The translations under genes were made by a program, and so were the position numbers. A stretch of DNA of 64,000 nucleotides from AP-15 sp963833745. Lineage in GTDB: Bacteria > Pseudomonadota > Alphaproteobacteria > ATCC43930 > CGMCC-115725. Where the stretch lies: assembly GCA_963833745.1 (NCBI GenBank), contig CAWHZD010000007.1:310001-374000 (forward strand). The letters are read 5' to 3'. Shown here piece after piece: positions 9,440 through 17,873 of this stretch (within the stretch, counting starts at the first letter, position 1; each line of letters opens with the position of its first letter). Under the pieces are notes generated by a model. It was not told where the DNA came from. It did no database searches and worked only from the letters and a program-made list of their open reading frames with translations.

Positions 9440-10588
9440 CTATAAAAGGTGTCCGCTGCGGGTTGCTTTGGTGCGCAGATAGCGCGCGTTGTGACCGTTC
9501 GAGGGGAAGACATGCGGCACGCGTTCGGCGACGCGTATGCCGTAGCGCTCGAGTGCAGCGACCTTGTCGGGATTGTTGGTCAGCACCCGGATCGTGCCGA
9601 AACCCAGCTGGCGCAGCATCTCTGCCGCCGGCAGATAAACCCGCTCGTCAGCGTCAAAGCCCAATTGCTCGTTGGCGTCGAGCGTGTCGAAACCGGCGTC
9701 CTGCAATTGATAAGCCCGCAGCTTGTTGACGAGGCCGATGCCGCGCCCCTCCTGCGCGAGATAAAGCAGGACGCCGCCGCCGTCGCGCGCAATCGCGGCG
9801 ATCGCGCCGCGCAGCTGGTCCCCGCAATCGCACCGCAGGCTCGCCAGCAAATCGCCGGTAAAGCATTCCGAATGCAGTCGTACCAATACCGGGCTTGAAG
9901 GATCGGGCGCGCCGATCACGATCGCCAGATGCTCCACCCCGCCATCGCCCGGCCGGAAGGCGATCAGCCGGGCGTCCTCCGCGTCGGCGAGCGGCACCCG
10001 TGCTTCGGCGACGCGAGTGAGGCCGGCGGCGGCGGCATGGCGCTTGAGCACCTCGGCCGCTTCGATCGCCGCGATGTCGCCGCGCCGCGCCAGCAGCGCC
10101 GCCTCCGCCCCGCCGACGCGAACGACCAGTGCGGCCGGCAGCAACGACGCGAGCCTTGCCAGGGTGACCGCGGCCAACGCCCCGCCCCGCGCAGCGACCG
10201 GCGTGGGGCCGAACCCCGGCGGCTGCGCCCCGAGTGATGCTCCTGGATCAGCCAGGTTGCGGATCACCGACGCCGGCATCTCGGGCGCGACCGAGATCGT
10301 CATGACCCCCGACAGATCCTCGCGTGGCGCGAGACCGAGCGCCACCGCCCGCCGGCGGGTCAGCACGACACGGGGGGATCCGGCCGACACGTCCCGCAGC
10401 CGGCGTAGATTCTCCTCGGTCACCAACTCGGCGGCGACCGCGAGGACGTTCAGCCGATCATCGCGGATCAGCACCGCCTCGGCACGGCGCAGCGCGATGA
10501 CCGCCGCGCCGAAATCGTGGCCCGCGCGCGGCCCCGGGGGCGGAACGCGGTCATGTGCCGGGGTCGAAATCGTCCTGAACTCGGGCAC
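9440..10588 (-). CDS. ribA: GTP cyclohydrolase II with degenerate N-terminal domain
   Basis: A 382-residue RibA, the first committed enzyme of riboflavin synthesis (GTP to 2,5-diamino-6-ribosylamino-pyrimidinone phosphate). The C-terminal ~190 residues hold the catalytic core: the zinc ligands Cys242, Cys253 and Cys255 in HSECFTGDLLASLRCDCGDQ, then YLAQEGRGIGLVNKLRAYQL and VLTNNPDKVAALERYGI. The N-terminal ~200 residues occupy the position of a DHBP synthase (RibB) domain but lack its acidic active-site motifs, as in other alphaproteobacterial RibA proteins. A functional RibB must then be elsewhere. No other rib gene is adjacent. Confidence 0.92.
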   Translation of the reverse strand: MPEFRTISTPAHDRVPPPGPRAGHDFGAAVIALRRAEAVLIRDDRLNVLAVAAELVTEENLRRLRDVSAGSPRVVLTRRRAVALGLAPREDLSGVMTISVAPEMPASVIRNLADPGASLGAQPPGFGPTPVAARGGALAAVTLARLASLLPAALVVRVGGAEAALLARRGDIAAIEAAEVLKRHAAAAGLTRVAEARVPLADAEDARLIAFRPGDGGVEHLAIVIGAPDPSSPVLVRLHSECFTGDLLASLRCDCGDQLRGAIAAIARDGGGVLLYLAQEGRGIGLVNKLRAYQLQDAGFDTLDANEQLGFDADERVYLPAAEMLRQLGFGTIRVLTNNPDKVAALERYGIRVAERVPHVFPSNGHNARYLRTKATRSGHLL

Positions 10589-10967
10589 CCCTGTCTCCCT
10601 ACCGCCGCCGGTACATGATATCGGGCCGGGACCGCCGTGCCAGCAAACTTATTTGCATTGGAGGTTTCCCGCGACGGAGGAGCACGCCGATTTGGCCAGC
10701 GAAAGGCGGTCCGGCGGCGGCAGTTCGCTGGACGGCGCGATCGCCGGGACGACCGCCGCGCCCGGAGCGACGCCCCGATCCGGGCTCGATCCCTCGACCG
10801 CCCCGAGCTGTCGGCGACTGGTGAAACCGGCGGGCATCGGTTAGACTCGCAGCGCTCGTAGCGGGGATGACAGGGACGGGTCCCGGCCAATAATTTCCGC
10901 GTTTGCAAGTTCGGTCCACGGGCGCGTTGGGAAGCGGCGTCGTTCTTCCGGACCGGCGGGGAGAAGC
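10589..10967. other. Intergenic region between ribA and the response regulator
   Basis: About 380 bp between divergent genes. I see no ORF with family character, no strong hairpin and no recognisable FMN riboswitch. It must carry both promoters. Confidence 0.45.
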
Positions 10968-11657
10968 ATGAGGGCTGGTCGCAAAATCTTGATCGTCGAT
11001 GACGACGCCGCGCTTCGCCAATCGCTCACCGAGCAGCTGGAGCTGAACGACGAGTTCACGGTTCTCGAGTGCGGCACCGCGGCAGAGGCATTGGAAATCG
11101 CCGAAAGAGAGCGGTTCGACGCTATTTTGCTCGACATCGGTCTGCCGGACATGGACGGGCGGGAATTGTGCGGTGTTCTGCGCCGGAAAGGCGTTCACGT
11201 GCCGATCATGATGCTGACGGCGTCGGACACCGACGCCGACACGGTTCTTGGTCTCGACTCAGGTGCCGACGATTACGTCACCAAGCCGTTTCGGCTCAGC
11301 GTGCTGTTGGCTCGACTTCGCGCCCATCTGCGACAGAGCGAGCACAGTGACGACGCCGTTCTGACAATCGGTCCTTATTCATTTCGTCCCAGCGCGAAGC
11401 TGCTAACCGATCCCGGCGGCCGCAAGAAAGTGCGGCTGACCGAAAAGGAAACCGCGATCCTCAAATACCTCTATCGCGCCGGAGATCGGGTGATCGGTCG
11501 CGAAACCTTGTTGGGCGAGGTCTGGGGATACAATGCGGGGGTGACGACGCACACGCTCGAGACGCATGTCTACCGCCTTCGCCAAAAGATCGAGCGCGAC
11601 CCGGCATTTGCCGAAATCCTGGTGACCGAGCCCGGCGGCTATCGGCTGGTTCCTTGA
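10968..11657 (+). CDS. OmpR/PhoB-family response regulator, orphan
   Basis: A 229-residue two-component response regulator. The receiver domain (about 5-120) has the acidic pocket DDD at 11-13, phospho-acceptor Asp56 in LLDIGLP, Thr in MLTASD and Lys105 in TKPF. The winged-helix DNA-binding domain (about 135-228) carries LTEKETAILKYLYRAGDRVI, the LLGEVWGY segment and the recognition helix THTLETHVYRLRQKIE. All phosphotransfer residues are intact. No histidine kinase gene is beside it, so its partner is unknown. GGGGAGAAGC precedes the ATG. A five-copy 18-bp repeat begins 2 bp after the stop. Confidence 0.92.
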   Translation: MRAGRKILIVDDDAALRQSLTEQLELNDEFTVLECGTAAEALEIAERERFDAILLDIGLPDMDGRELCGVLRRKGVHVPIMMLTASDTDADTVLGLDSGADDYVTKPFRLSVLLARLRAHLRQSEHSDDAVLTIGPYSFRPSAKLLTDPGGRKKVRLTEKETAILKYLYRAGDRVIGRETLLGEVWGYNAGVTTHTLETHVYRLRQKIERDPAFAEILVTEPGGYRLVP

Positions 11658-11658
11658 G

Positions 11659-11748
11659 ACAAGGGATTGCCGGGATGCAAGGGATTGCGGGGATACAAGA
11701 GGTTGCCGGGATACAGGGGATTGCCGGGATACAGGGGATTGCCGGTGG
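11659..11748. repeat. Five tandem copies of an 18-bp repeat
   Basis: Five consecutive 18-bp units resembling ACAAGGGATTGCCGGGAT start at 11659, 11677, 11695, 11713 and 11731, with 0-4 differences each. They fill the gap between the regulator and the glycosyltransferase. The unit length is a multiple of 3 and the minus strand could read a short repeated peptide, but that frame has no gene character. Confidence 0.85.
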
Positions 11749-11787
11749 CAAGCCCCCTGCCGACGCCTGACAGCGGTTGGTGATCGG

Positions 11788-12729
11788 GTGGGCTCGGCTC
11801 GGCTGCTGATCGTCAGCGGGGCCGACCGCGCCTATTTCCCACTGTTGCGCGACACCGTAGCATCAGTCCAGACGCTGCGCCCAGATGCGGCAGTCGGCAT
11901 TCTCGACGTCGGACTTGAACCGGAGCAGCGTGGGTGGCTCGCCGAGCGCGTGACGCACCTCGTTCGCCCGGGCTGGGACATCGATTTTCCCGGGCGCGCG
12001 CAGCTCCCTGAAGGCCGCAAGGCGCAATTCGCCCGGCCCTTCCTGCCGCACCACTTCCCCGGTTACGAGACTTATTTGTGGATCGACGCCGATGCCTGGC
12101 TGCAGGATTGGCGGGTGATCGAGCTCTATGTCGAGGCCGCGCGCAGCGGCAAGCTCGCGATCGTCCCGGAAATCGACCGCGCCTACAAGCGCCACTACAA
12201 ACGCCCGAAGCTGCTCGGCTTGACGCTGGCATGGAAGAATTACCGCGAGGCGTTCGGCTGGCGCGTCGCCGACCGGCTGGGCCGCAATCCGATGATCAAT
12301 TGCGGCGTGTTCGCGCTGCGCGGCGACGCCCCACATTGGGAAGTGTGGGCGCGGATCATGGCGCGCGTGGCGCAGCGGACCCGGTTCTTCTTTGTCGAGC
12401 AGACGGCGCTCAACTACGCGATCTTCGCAGAGCGTCTGCCGGTCGACTTCCTGCCGGCCTACTGCAACTGGATGCCGGGCGACGCCGCCCCGGCTTTCGA
12501 CGCCGAACGCGGGCTGTTTGTCGAGCCCTACTCGCCGCATGAGGTGATCGGCATCATGCACCTCGCCGGGGCAGAACAGAAAACCCACATGTTTCGGCTG
12601 AACCGGCTTGACGGCGGCATGGTGGAGACCTCGCTGCGCTACGGCGAGAGCCGGGCGTTGTGCGGGGCTGGCGCCGGCGGCCGGCAGTCGATCCGCACCT
12701 CGCTCCGCCAAGACCTCACAACGACGTGA
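11788..12729 (+). CDS. Glycosyltransferase, GT-A fold (GT8-like)
   Basis: A 313-residue probable sugar transferase. It opens with LLIVSGADRAYFPLLRDTVA, a nucleotide-sugar-binding strand-loop-helix, and has the metal-binding DxD-type motif in YLWIDADAWLQDW (about residues 98-108), followed by NPMINCGVFALRGD and FFVEQTALNYAIF, which is how GT8-like enzymes bind acceptor and donor. No signal peptide or membrane segment is evident, so it should act in the cytosol, perhaps on cell-surface glycan. The start is a GTG at 11788. The 60 C-terminal residues after EVIGIMHLAGAEQKTHMF are low-complexity. Confidence 0.7.
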   Translation: MGSARLLIVSGADRAYFPLLRDTVASVQTLRPDAAVGILDVGLEPEQRGWLAERVTHLVRPGWDIDFPGRAQLPEGRKAQFARPFLPHHFPGYETYLWIDADAWLQDWRVIELYVEAARSGKLAIVPEIDRAYKRHYKRPKLLGLTLAWKNYREAFGWRVADRLGRNPMINCGVFALRGDAPHWEVWARIMARVAQRTRFFFVEQTALNYAIFAERLPVDFLPAYCNWMPGDAAPAFDAERGLFVEPYSPHEVIGIMHLAGAEQKTHMFRLNRLDGGMVETSLRYGESRALCGAGAGGRQSIRTSLRQDLTTT

Positions 12730-12832
12730 ACGAAATTGCCGCCGAAGCCCGTGTCCCCGGAAATTTTCGACTTCTCGCGGCACAGGTAAACCAATAGCCT
12801 CAGGGGCCGATCGGCAATCCGGGGAGGAGAAC

Positions 12833-13264
12833 ATGCGACACTTGAAGTTATTGGTTCCGATCTTGCTCACGGCTTTTCTGACTGCCGGGGCTGCGCATGC
12901 CGCGACGAAAGTATTCACCGCGGCCATGAGCGGCACGAGCGAGGTTCCGCCGACTGCCAGCGCCGGCACCGGCACCGCAACGGCGACGCTCGACACCGCG
13001 TCCGGAAAGCTGACCTGGGAGGTGACCTACTCCGGCCTGACCGGTCCGGCGATGGCGGCTCATATCCACGGCCCGGCGGAAGCGGGAAAGAACGCCGGGG
13101 TCCTCGTCCCGTTGACCGGCAATCTGGCGAGCCCGATCAAAGGATCGAGGGTTTTGACCGCCGCCCAGGCCGCGGACCTCGAAGCCGGAAAGACCTACGT
13201 CAACATCCACACCGCCGCGAACAAGGGCGGGGAGATCCGCGGCCAGCTGCTGCCGGCACAGTAA
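12833..13264 (+). CDS. Secreted CHRD-domain protein
   Basis: A 143-residue exported protein with an N-terminal signal peptide (LLVPILLTAFLTAGAAHA, cleavage about 23) and a single CHRD domain covering the rest: FTAAMSGTSEVPPTASAGTG, ATLDTASGKLTWEVTYSGLT, AAHIHGPAEAGKNAGVLVPL and NIHTAANKGGEIRGQL. The CHRD domain was defined in chordin and is common in bacterial secreted proteins, where its function is unknown; the conserved HIHGPA and NIHT histidines suggest metal binding. A GGGGAGGAG site lies just before the ATG. A weak hairpin (arms 13294-13299 and 13304-13309) follows. Confidence 0.9.
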   Translation: MRHLKLLVPILLTAFLTAGAAHAATKVFTAAMSGTSEVPPTASAGTGTATATLDTASGKLTWEVTYSGLTGPAMAAHIHGPAEAGKNAGVLVPLTGNLASPIKGSRVLTAAQAADLEAGKTYVNIHTAANKGGEIRGQLLPAQ

Positions 13265-13444
13265 GGCGGATCTATAGTTCATGTCGCCGTCGGCCCGGCT
13301 GCGGCCGGGTCGATGGCGCGCACCTGCTCAAATTGGTCCGATTTCAGTTCGATCTTTCTCGCCCTGAGCGATGTGGGGCGTAACGTTACGCAGCGTGAGG
13401 GGAACGTGCCGATCGTCGTGCTCCGCTAAGGCGCCGGACCAAAG

Positions 13445-14185
13445 CTAAAATCCGGCCGGCATGTTCGCCGCTGCCGCGCCGAAATAGGCTTGCGGCTCGG
13501 AGGGCCGCTCGCCGAGGGCATGCTCCTCGCGGGCGACGCAGCCTTTGGCCGCCGCGAACACCCCCTGCCAATTCGCCGCTTTCGGCAGGGCGCCGAGCAG
13601 GCAGCCGTCAAAGAACGTATAGGTGCGCTCGGCCTGACAACCAAAAGATGCCCGGTCACGTCGCGAGGCGGTGAGGATGATGCGATTGGGTTCGGCCATT
13701 GCCCCGGCGGCAAAGCCGCCGCTGTAGCACGCCGAAACGACCACGACCGTGGGCACGGCGGCACAGCCGCGCGACAGCGCCCGCGCCAGTTCTTCGGGGT
13801 GCAGCGCCCGCTGCGAGCGAGCCAGCCACAACCCGGCGTCATGCTCGCCATGCGACGTTAGAAAGATGAGGCAGCGGTCACCCGGCTGCGCCGGCAGACC
13901 GGCAATGCGGCGCAGCAGATTTTCGGCGGTGGCCGACTCGGCGCCGCTGCGCAATTCGCCGGCGCTGGCGCTCAGCCGATGGATGTTGGCCGCTGATACA
14001 CCCGCCGCATACAGACGCCGGGCCAAGGCCCGCGTGGCATCGTCGAAGACCGGCTCGGCATCGTCGCCGGCGGCCAACACCACCTGCCAGTTTCCGCCGG
14101 TTGCGAGGACGGCCTTGCTCCACCCGCCGATCAGCGCCAATGCCAATAGTGAGCCGGCCAAACAGCTGGCGGCCCCGAACCTCAT
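13445..14185 (-). CDS. Secreted C13-like (legumain/caspase-fold) cysteine peptidase
   Basis: A 246-residue protein with a hydrophobic N-terminus (AASCLAGSLLALALIGGWSK) that looks like a signal peptide or anchor. The remainder is a caspase-hemoglobinase fold: WQVVLAAGDDAEPVFDDATR opening strand and helix, catalytic His112 in IFLTSHGEHDAGLW, and catalytic Cys153 in VVVVSACYSGGFAAG, followed by RIILTASRRDRASFGC and a YTFFDGCLLGAL segment. This His-Gly and Ala-Cys dyad order is that of bacterial C13 peptidases. Substrate and role are unknown. The first Met (MRFGAASC) gives a good leader; the frame remains open upstream. Divergent from the pterin dehydratase gene. Confidence 0.8.
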   Translation of the reverse strand: MRFGAASCLAGSLLALALIGGWSKAVLATGGNWQVVLAAGDDAEPVFDDATRALARRLYAAGVSAANIHRLSASAGELRSGAESATAENLLRRIAGLPAQPGDRCLIFLTSHGEHDAGLWLARSQRALHPEELARALSRGCAAVPTVVVVSACYSGGFAAGAMAEPNRIILTASRRDRASFGCQAERTYTFFDGCLLGALPKAANWQGVFAAAKGCVAREEHALGERPSEPQAYFGAAAANMPAGF

Positions 14186-14251
14186 CGAACCGGCCCTCCA
14201 CGGCCGCTTTACGATTCGTGCTATGCTGCACCCTTTTCCGGAGGTGACGCG

Positions 14252-14608
14252 ATGGCCACAGCACTCGCCGAAAAAACCTGCACACCTTGCCGCGGCGGCA
14301 TTCCGCCGATGACGGCCGAGGCGGCCGAAGGGCTTCACGGTCAGGCGCCGGATTGGACTTTGCGCGACGATGCCAAGCGAATCGAGCGCACCTTTCGCTT
14401 CCGGAATTTTCGCGAGGCGTTTGCATTTGTCGAGCGCGCCGCCGCGCTCGCCGAGACTGAAAGCCACCATCCTGAGATCCGCTTCGGCTGGGGGTTTGCC
14501 ACCGTCTCGCTGCACACCAAAAAGATCAAGGGGCTGCACGAAAACGACTTTATCATGGCGGTCAAGCTCGATCGGATCGCGGCGGAGCAAGCCGCCGCAG
14601 CGTCCTAA
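14252..14608 (+). CDS. phhB: 4a-hydroxytetrahydrobiopterin dehydratase (PCD/DCoH)
   Basis: A 118-residue pterin-4a-carbinolamine dehydratase, which regenerates the pterin cofactor. The active-site signature ESHHPEIRFGWGFATVSLHT (His72, His73, His88) and KIKGLHENDF (Asp99) is complete, and the upstream FRFRNFREAFAFVERAAALA helix is typical. A near-ideal ribosome-binding site (GGAGGTGA) precedes the ATG by 5 nt. No phenylalanine hydroxylase is adjacent, which is common: the protein is also found with molybdopterin or moonlighting roles. The gene symbol reflects the family, not a demonstrated pathway. Confidence 0.9.
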   Translation: MATALAEKTCTPCRGGIPPMTAEAAEGLHGQAPDWTLRDDAKRIERTFRFRNFREAFAFVERAAALAETESHHPEIRFGWGFATVSLHTKKIKGLHENDFIMAVKLDRIAAEQAAAAS

Positions 14609-14672
14609 CGAGTTCGGAGTTTGGATTTCGCCGACTCCGACATCCGCAATTGGCAAAGTAGGGAGGTGGGCC

Positions 14673-14966
14673 ATGCCGACTTACATCATGCTCGCGAACT
14701 GGACTGATCAGGGGGCGCAAAAGGTCAGGGAATTGCCGCGCCGGGTCGATACGGCGAGAAAGGCGCTCGCCGATATGGGCGGCGAATTCAAGGGTATCTA
14801 CATGACGATGGGCGAATACGATCTGGTGATGATCTACGAGGCGCCGGACGACGCGGTGGCGGCGCGGTTTACGTTGGTGCTGGGTATGCTCGGAACCGTG
14901 CGCACCCGAACCTTGAAGGCGTTCCCCGAGGCTGCATATCGCGAAATCGTCGCCTCCCTCGGCTAG
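14673..14966 (+). CDS. GYD domain protein
   Basis: A 97-residue protein that is nearly all one GYD domain: MPTYIMLANWTDQGAQKVRE, then KGIYMTMGEYDLVMIYEAPD, which includes the name-giving Gly-(Glu)-Tyr-Asp segment, and LGMLGTVRTRTLKAFPEAAY. These small ferredoxin-like-fold proteins are widespread in proteobacteria and have no established function. GGGAGGTGGG precedes the ATG. It follows phhB by 64 bp on the same strand and may be cotranscribed with it. Confidence 0.85.
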   Translation: MPTYIMLANWTDQGAQKVRELPRRVDTARKALADMGGEFKGIYMTMGEYDLVMIYEAPDDAVAARFTLVLGMLGTVRTRTLKAFPEAAYREIVASLG

Positions 14967-14998
14967 CGCCTGGTCCGATCATATCGAACCATCCCCTT

Positions 14999-15067
14999 GT
15001 CACCCCCGCGAAGGGCGGGGGTCCAGAGCCTGCCCCTGGCCTGGGTTCCCGCTTTCGCGGGAATGAC
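14999..15067. repeat. REP-like paired palindrome, copy 1
   Basis: Two GC-rich hairpin arms face each other: GTCACCCCCGCGAAGGGCGG at the left and TTCCCGCTTTCGCGGGAATG, ending in AC, at the right. The outer ends (GTCA / TGAC) also pair, giving a Y-shaped fold. A second copy lies at 22886-22962. This is a dispersed element type common in proteobacterial intergenic DNA; here it sits between convergent genes. Confidence 0.8.
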
Positions 15068-15153
15068 GGTCCAATGCGATCGGAAAGCGCTCTTGTGGGA
15101 AGGAGGTCGAGGATTTGGCCGGCCGCAATGGACGACTGCGGCGTCGCAGCCGA

Positions 15154-16689
15154 TCAATCGAACGCAACCGCACCGCGGCCTGCGGGGGTGCGCGGCCGGC
15201 GAAGCAGCAGCAACAGCGGCAGGCCCATGACGACGAGGATCATCATCAGCACAAAATCGTCGATGTAGGCGACCATCGCCGCCTGCCGCGTTGCCTCGGC
15301 ATTCAGCAACGCGACCCCGGACGGGTTGGTCAGGCTGTACGGCGCCTGAAGCATCGGGACGCGGGCGAGGGGATTATCCGGCCGCAGCTGTTCGACGAGG
15401 CGCGAGTGGACAATCTGGGTGTTCTGGTTCAACAGCGCCTCGACGATCGAGATGCCGATGCTGCCGCCGATATTGCGCATCAGGCTGAAGATCGCCGTGC
15501 CTTGGGTCAGCATGTGCCGCGGCAGGGTCGAAAACGTAATGATGCTGAGCGGCGTAAAGACAAACCCCAGCCCGAGGCCCTGCAGCACCCCGGTCGTGAC
15601 GATCGGACTCATCCCCATGTAAAGCGAGAACCCGGTCATCTGCCACATTGCCGCCGCGGTCAAAATCAGCCCGGCCATGATGATCAATCTTGTGTCGATG
15701 CGGCCGCCGAAGCGCGCGACGACGATCATCGCGATCATCGTTCCAAAGCCACGCGGCGCCGTCACCAATCCGGTCGTGACGACCGGATAGTTCATCAAAT
15801 CCTGCAGCATCGTCGGGAGCAGGGTCATCGTGCCGTAAAGCGGGATGCCGACAAGAAACATCATTACCGTGCCAACCATCAGGTTGGCGTCCTTTAGGAG
15901 CTCGCGATTGAGAAACGACCGGTCGGTCGCCGTCGCGGTGTGGACGACAAACAGGTAGAGCGCGAGCCCCGAGGCCGTCGCCTCGATCCAGATCTCGGTC
16001 GAGCCGAACCAGTCTTTAAGCTCGCCGCGATCGAGCATCATCTGCAGCGCGCCGATCGCCAGGCTCAGGGTGGCGAAGCCGAACCAGTCGAAGGCGTCAT
16101 GCCGGCCGTGCCGCGTATCACGGATGAAGAGCAGAATACCGATCGCGGACAGAATTCCGAACGGCACGTTGATGTAGAATACCCAGCGCCAGTTGTAGCT
16201 ATCGGTCAGCCACCCGCCGAGCGCCGGGCCAATGATCGGGCCCAGGATGACCCCCATTCCCCAGACCGCCATTGCCCGCGCATGCCGTTCGGGCGGGTTG
16301 ATCTGGAGCAGCACCGCTTGCGACAGGGGCACCAGCGCAGCGCCGCAAACACCCTGCAACAGCCGGAAGGCGACCAGCTGAGCGAGGCTCGTCGCCACGG
16401 CGCACAATGCCGAGGCGAAGGTGAAGCCGGCGACTGAAATCAGGAAGACGTATTTGACGCCGAAGCGGTTGGCGAGCCACCCGGTGAGCGGCGTCATGAT
16501 CGCCGCGGCGACGATGTAGGAGGTGACGACCCAGGCGATCTGGTCCTGCGACGCCGACATGCTGCCCTGCATATGCGGCAGGGCGACGTTGGCGATTGTC
16601 GTGTCGACCCCCTGCATGAAGGTCGCCAGCATGATCGAGACCGTAATCCAGCCCCGGTTTGCCACCGGGGCAAAAGTCTCGGACCTCAC
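15154..16689 (-). CDS. DHA2-family drug:H+ antiporter (EmrB type), copy 1
   Basis: A 511-residue 14-helix major facilitator pump of the DHA2/EmrB family, expelling hydrophobic drugs through a tripartite envelope complex. It shows the family motifs: TIANVALPHMQGSMSASQDQ in the first loop, WVVTSYIVAAAIMTPLTGWL, then RFGVKYVFL, RLLQGVCGAALVPLSQAVLL and the motif C-like GVILGPIIGPALGGWL. The GTG start at 16689 overlaps the adaptor stop as GTGA, which argues for translational coupling. It is closely similar along its length to the pump at 18535-20112. The operon order is marR, adaptor, pump. Confidence 0.93.
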   Translation of the reverse strand: MRSETFAPVANRGWITVSIMLATFMQGVDTTIANVALPHMQGSMSASQDQIAWVVTSYIVAAAIMTPLTGWLANRFGVKYVFLISVAGFTFASALCAVATSLAQLVAFRLLQGVCGAALVPLSQAVLLQINPPERHARAMAVWGMGVILGPIIGPALGGWLTDSYNWRWVFYINVPFGILSAIGILLFIRDTRHGRHDAFDWFGFATLSLAIGALQMMLDRGELKDWFGSTEIWIEATASGLALYLFVVHTATATDRSFLNRELLKDANLMVGTVMMFLVGIPLYGTMTLLPTMLQDLMNYPVVTTGLVTAPRGFGTMIAMIVVARFGGRIDTRLIIMAGLILTAAAMWQMTGFSLYMGMSPIVTTGVLQGLGLGFVFTPLSIITFSTLPRHMLTQGTAIFSLMRNIGGSIGISIVEALLNQNTQIVHSRLVEQLRPDNPLARVPMLQAPYSLTNPSGVALLNAEATRQAAMVAYIDDFVLMMILVVMGLPLLLLLRRPRTPAGRGAVAFD

Positions 16690-17873
16690 CGTTCCGCCGC
16701 GCGGCTCGTTCCTGTGCCCGCGAGCCATGCCAGCATGCCGTCGATCCGGTCGAGCCACGGCCGGCGATAGCCGCTGTCGACCACGACGGTGGCGCTCAGT
16801 CCGGCCGCGAGCGCGTGGTTCGGGTCGAGCTCCTCGAAGCTGAGCCGTACCGGAAGACGCTGGACCACCTTGACCCAATTGCCGGTGGCGTTTTCGGCTG
16901 GCAGCAGCGAAAAGGTCAGCCCTGTACCCGGGCTCAAACTCTGCACCTTGGCCGCAAACACGACATCGGGATAAGTGTCGATCTCGACGGTCGCGGTTTG
17001 TCCGGGCCGCATGTGGGTAAGCTCGGTCTCCTTGAAATTGGCGGTCACCCAGAGGTGCTTGGTCGATACCAAGGAAAACAGCGCGGTCGGAGACGCGCCG
17101 GTGTCCACGCCCTGGACCCAATCGCCGACCTGGAGCTGGTCGACCTTGGTGACGACGCCTGATTCAGGCGCGCGCACCACCGTATAGGAAAGGTTCAGCT
17201 CGGCGCGATCGAGCGCCGACTGGGCGTGCTGAACCATTGGATGCTGGGCGACCGGAAGGTCGGGTTGGCCGCCGAGACTGGCGAGGGTGCTGGCGACGTC
17301 TTGCTCCTTCGAGGCCAGCTGTTCGCGGGCAATTTTGTAGGCGTGGTTCGATTGGTCGTACTGTGACTGCGAGGCCGTACCCGACGTCAGCAGACGCTGT
17401 TGCCGCTCCAATTCGCGCTGCTGATAGACGAGCGTGGCCTCGGTGGCTGCGGCATCGGCCTTTTTCTGCTGATAGGTGGCCTTCATCGCCTCGATCTGGA
17501 GCCGCACTGCGGCGAGCTGAGCCTTGGCCTCCTCGACCGCGATCCGGAACGGCCGCTGATCGAGCGTGAACAGCACCTGGCCAGCGCTCACCTGCTCATT
17601 GTCGTGAACATCGATTTCGGCCACACGGCCGGACACCTCGTTGCTGATCGAGACCCTCGCCGCGTCGACATAAGCGTCGTCGGTCGAGATGTAACGCCCG
17701 GTCGTCAGAAACCAATAGGCTCCTGCGAGCAGCACGACGATCGGCCCGAGAAGCATCAGCGGCAGCCGCAATCGTTGGCGCCACGAGCGCTGCCTGATGA
17801 TGCCCGGCCGGGTGTCGAGCCCGGCGCGCAAGACGCCGCGGACAGGCGCCTCGTCTTCGGCCGAAGTCGTCAC
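16686..17873 (-). CDS. HlyD/EmrA-family membrane fusion protein
   Basis: A 395-residue periplasmic adaptor for the DHA2 pump. One N-terminal membrane anchor (LMLLGPIVVLLAGAYWFLTT, about 36-55) is followed by STDDAYVDAARVSISNEVSG, the classic EmrA opening, a biotinyl-lipoyl-like strand (EVSAGQVLFTLDQRPF), a long coiled coil (about 105-210, QQKKADAAATEATLVYQQRE) and the second lipoyl half VRAPESGVVTKVDQLQVGDW. It links the inner-membrane pump to an outer-membrane TolC-like channel, which is not in this window. Its start overlaps the marR stop and its stop overlaps the pump start. Confidence 0.92.
   Translation of the reverse strand: MTTSAEDEAPVRGVLRAGLDTRPGIIRQRSWRQRLRLPLMLLGPIVVLLAGAYWFLTTGRYISTDDAYVDAARVSISNEVSGRVAEIDVHDNEQVSAGQVLFTLDQRPFRIAVEEAKAQLAAVRLQIEAMKATYQQKKADAAATEATLVYQQRELERQQRLLTSGTASQSQYDQSNHAYKIAREQLASKEQDVASTLASLGGQPDLPVAQHPMVQHAQSALDRAELNLSYTVVRAPESGVVTKVDQLQVGDWVQGVDTGASPTALFSLVSTKHLWVTANFKETELTHMRPGQTATVEIDTYPDVVFAAKVQSLSPGTGLTFSLLPAENATGNWVKVVQRLPVRLSFEELDPNHALAAGLSATVVVDSGYRRPWLDRIDGMLAWLAGTGTSRAAER

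Noticed and set aside
11659..11748. CRISPR array
   Set aside because: Units are directly adjacent without unique spacers and no cas gene is present; it is a tandem repeat.
11461..11751. Minus-strand frame with a repeated CIPAIP peptide
   Set aside because: It is a translation of the 18-bp array plus antisense of the regulator; no start signal or gene context supports it.
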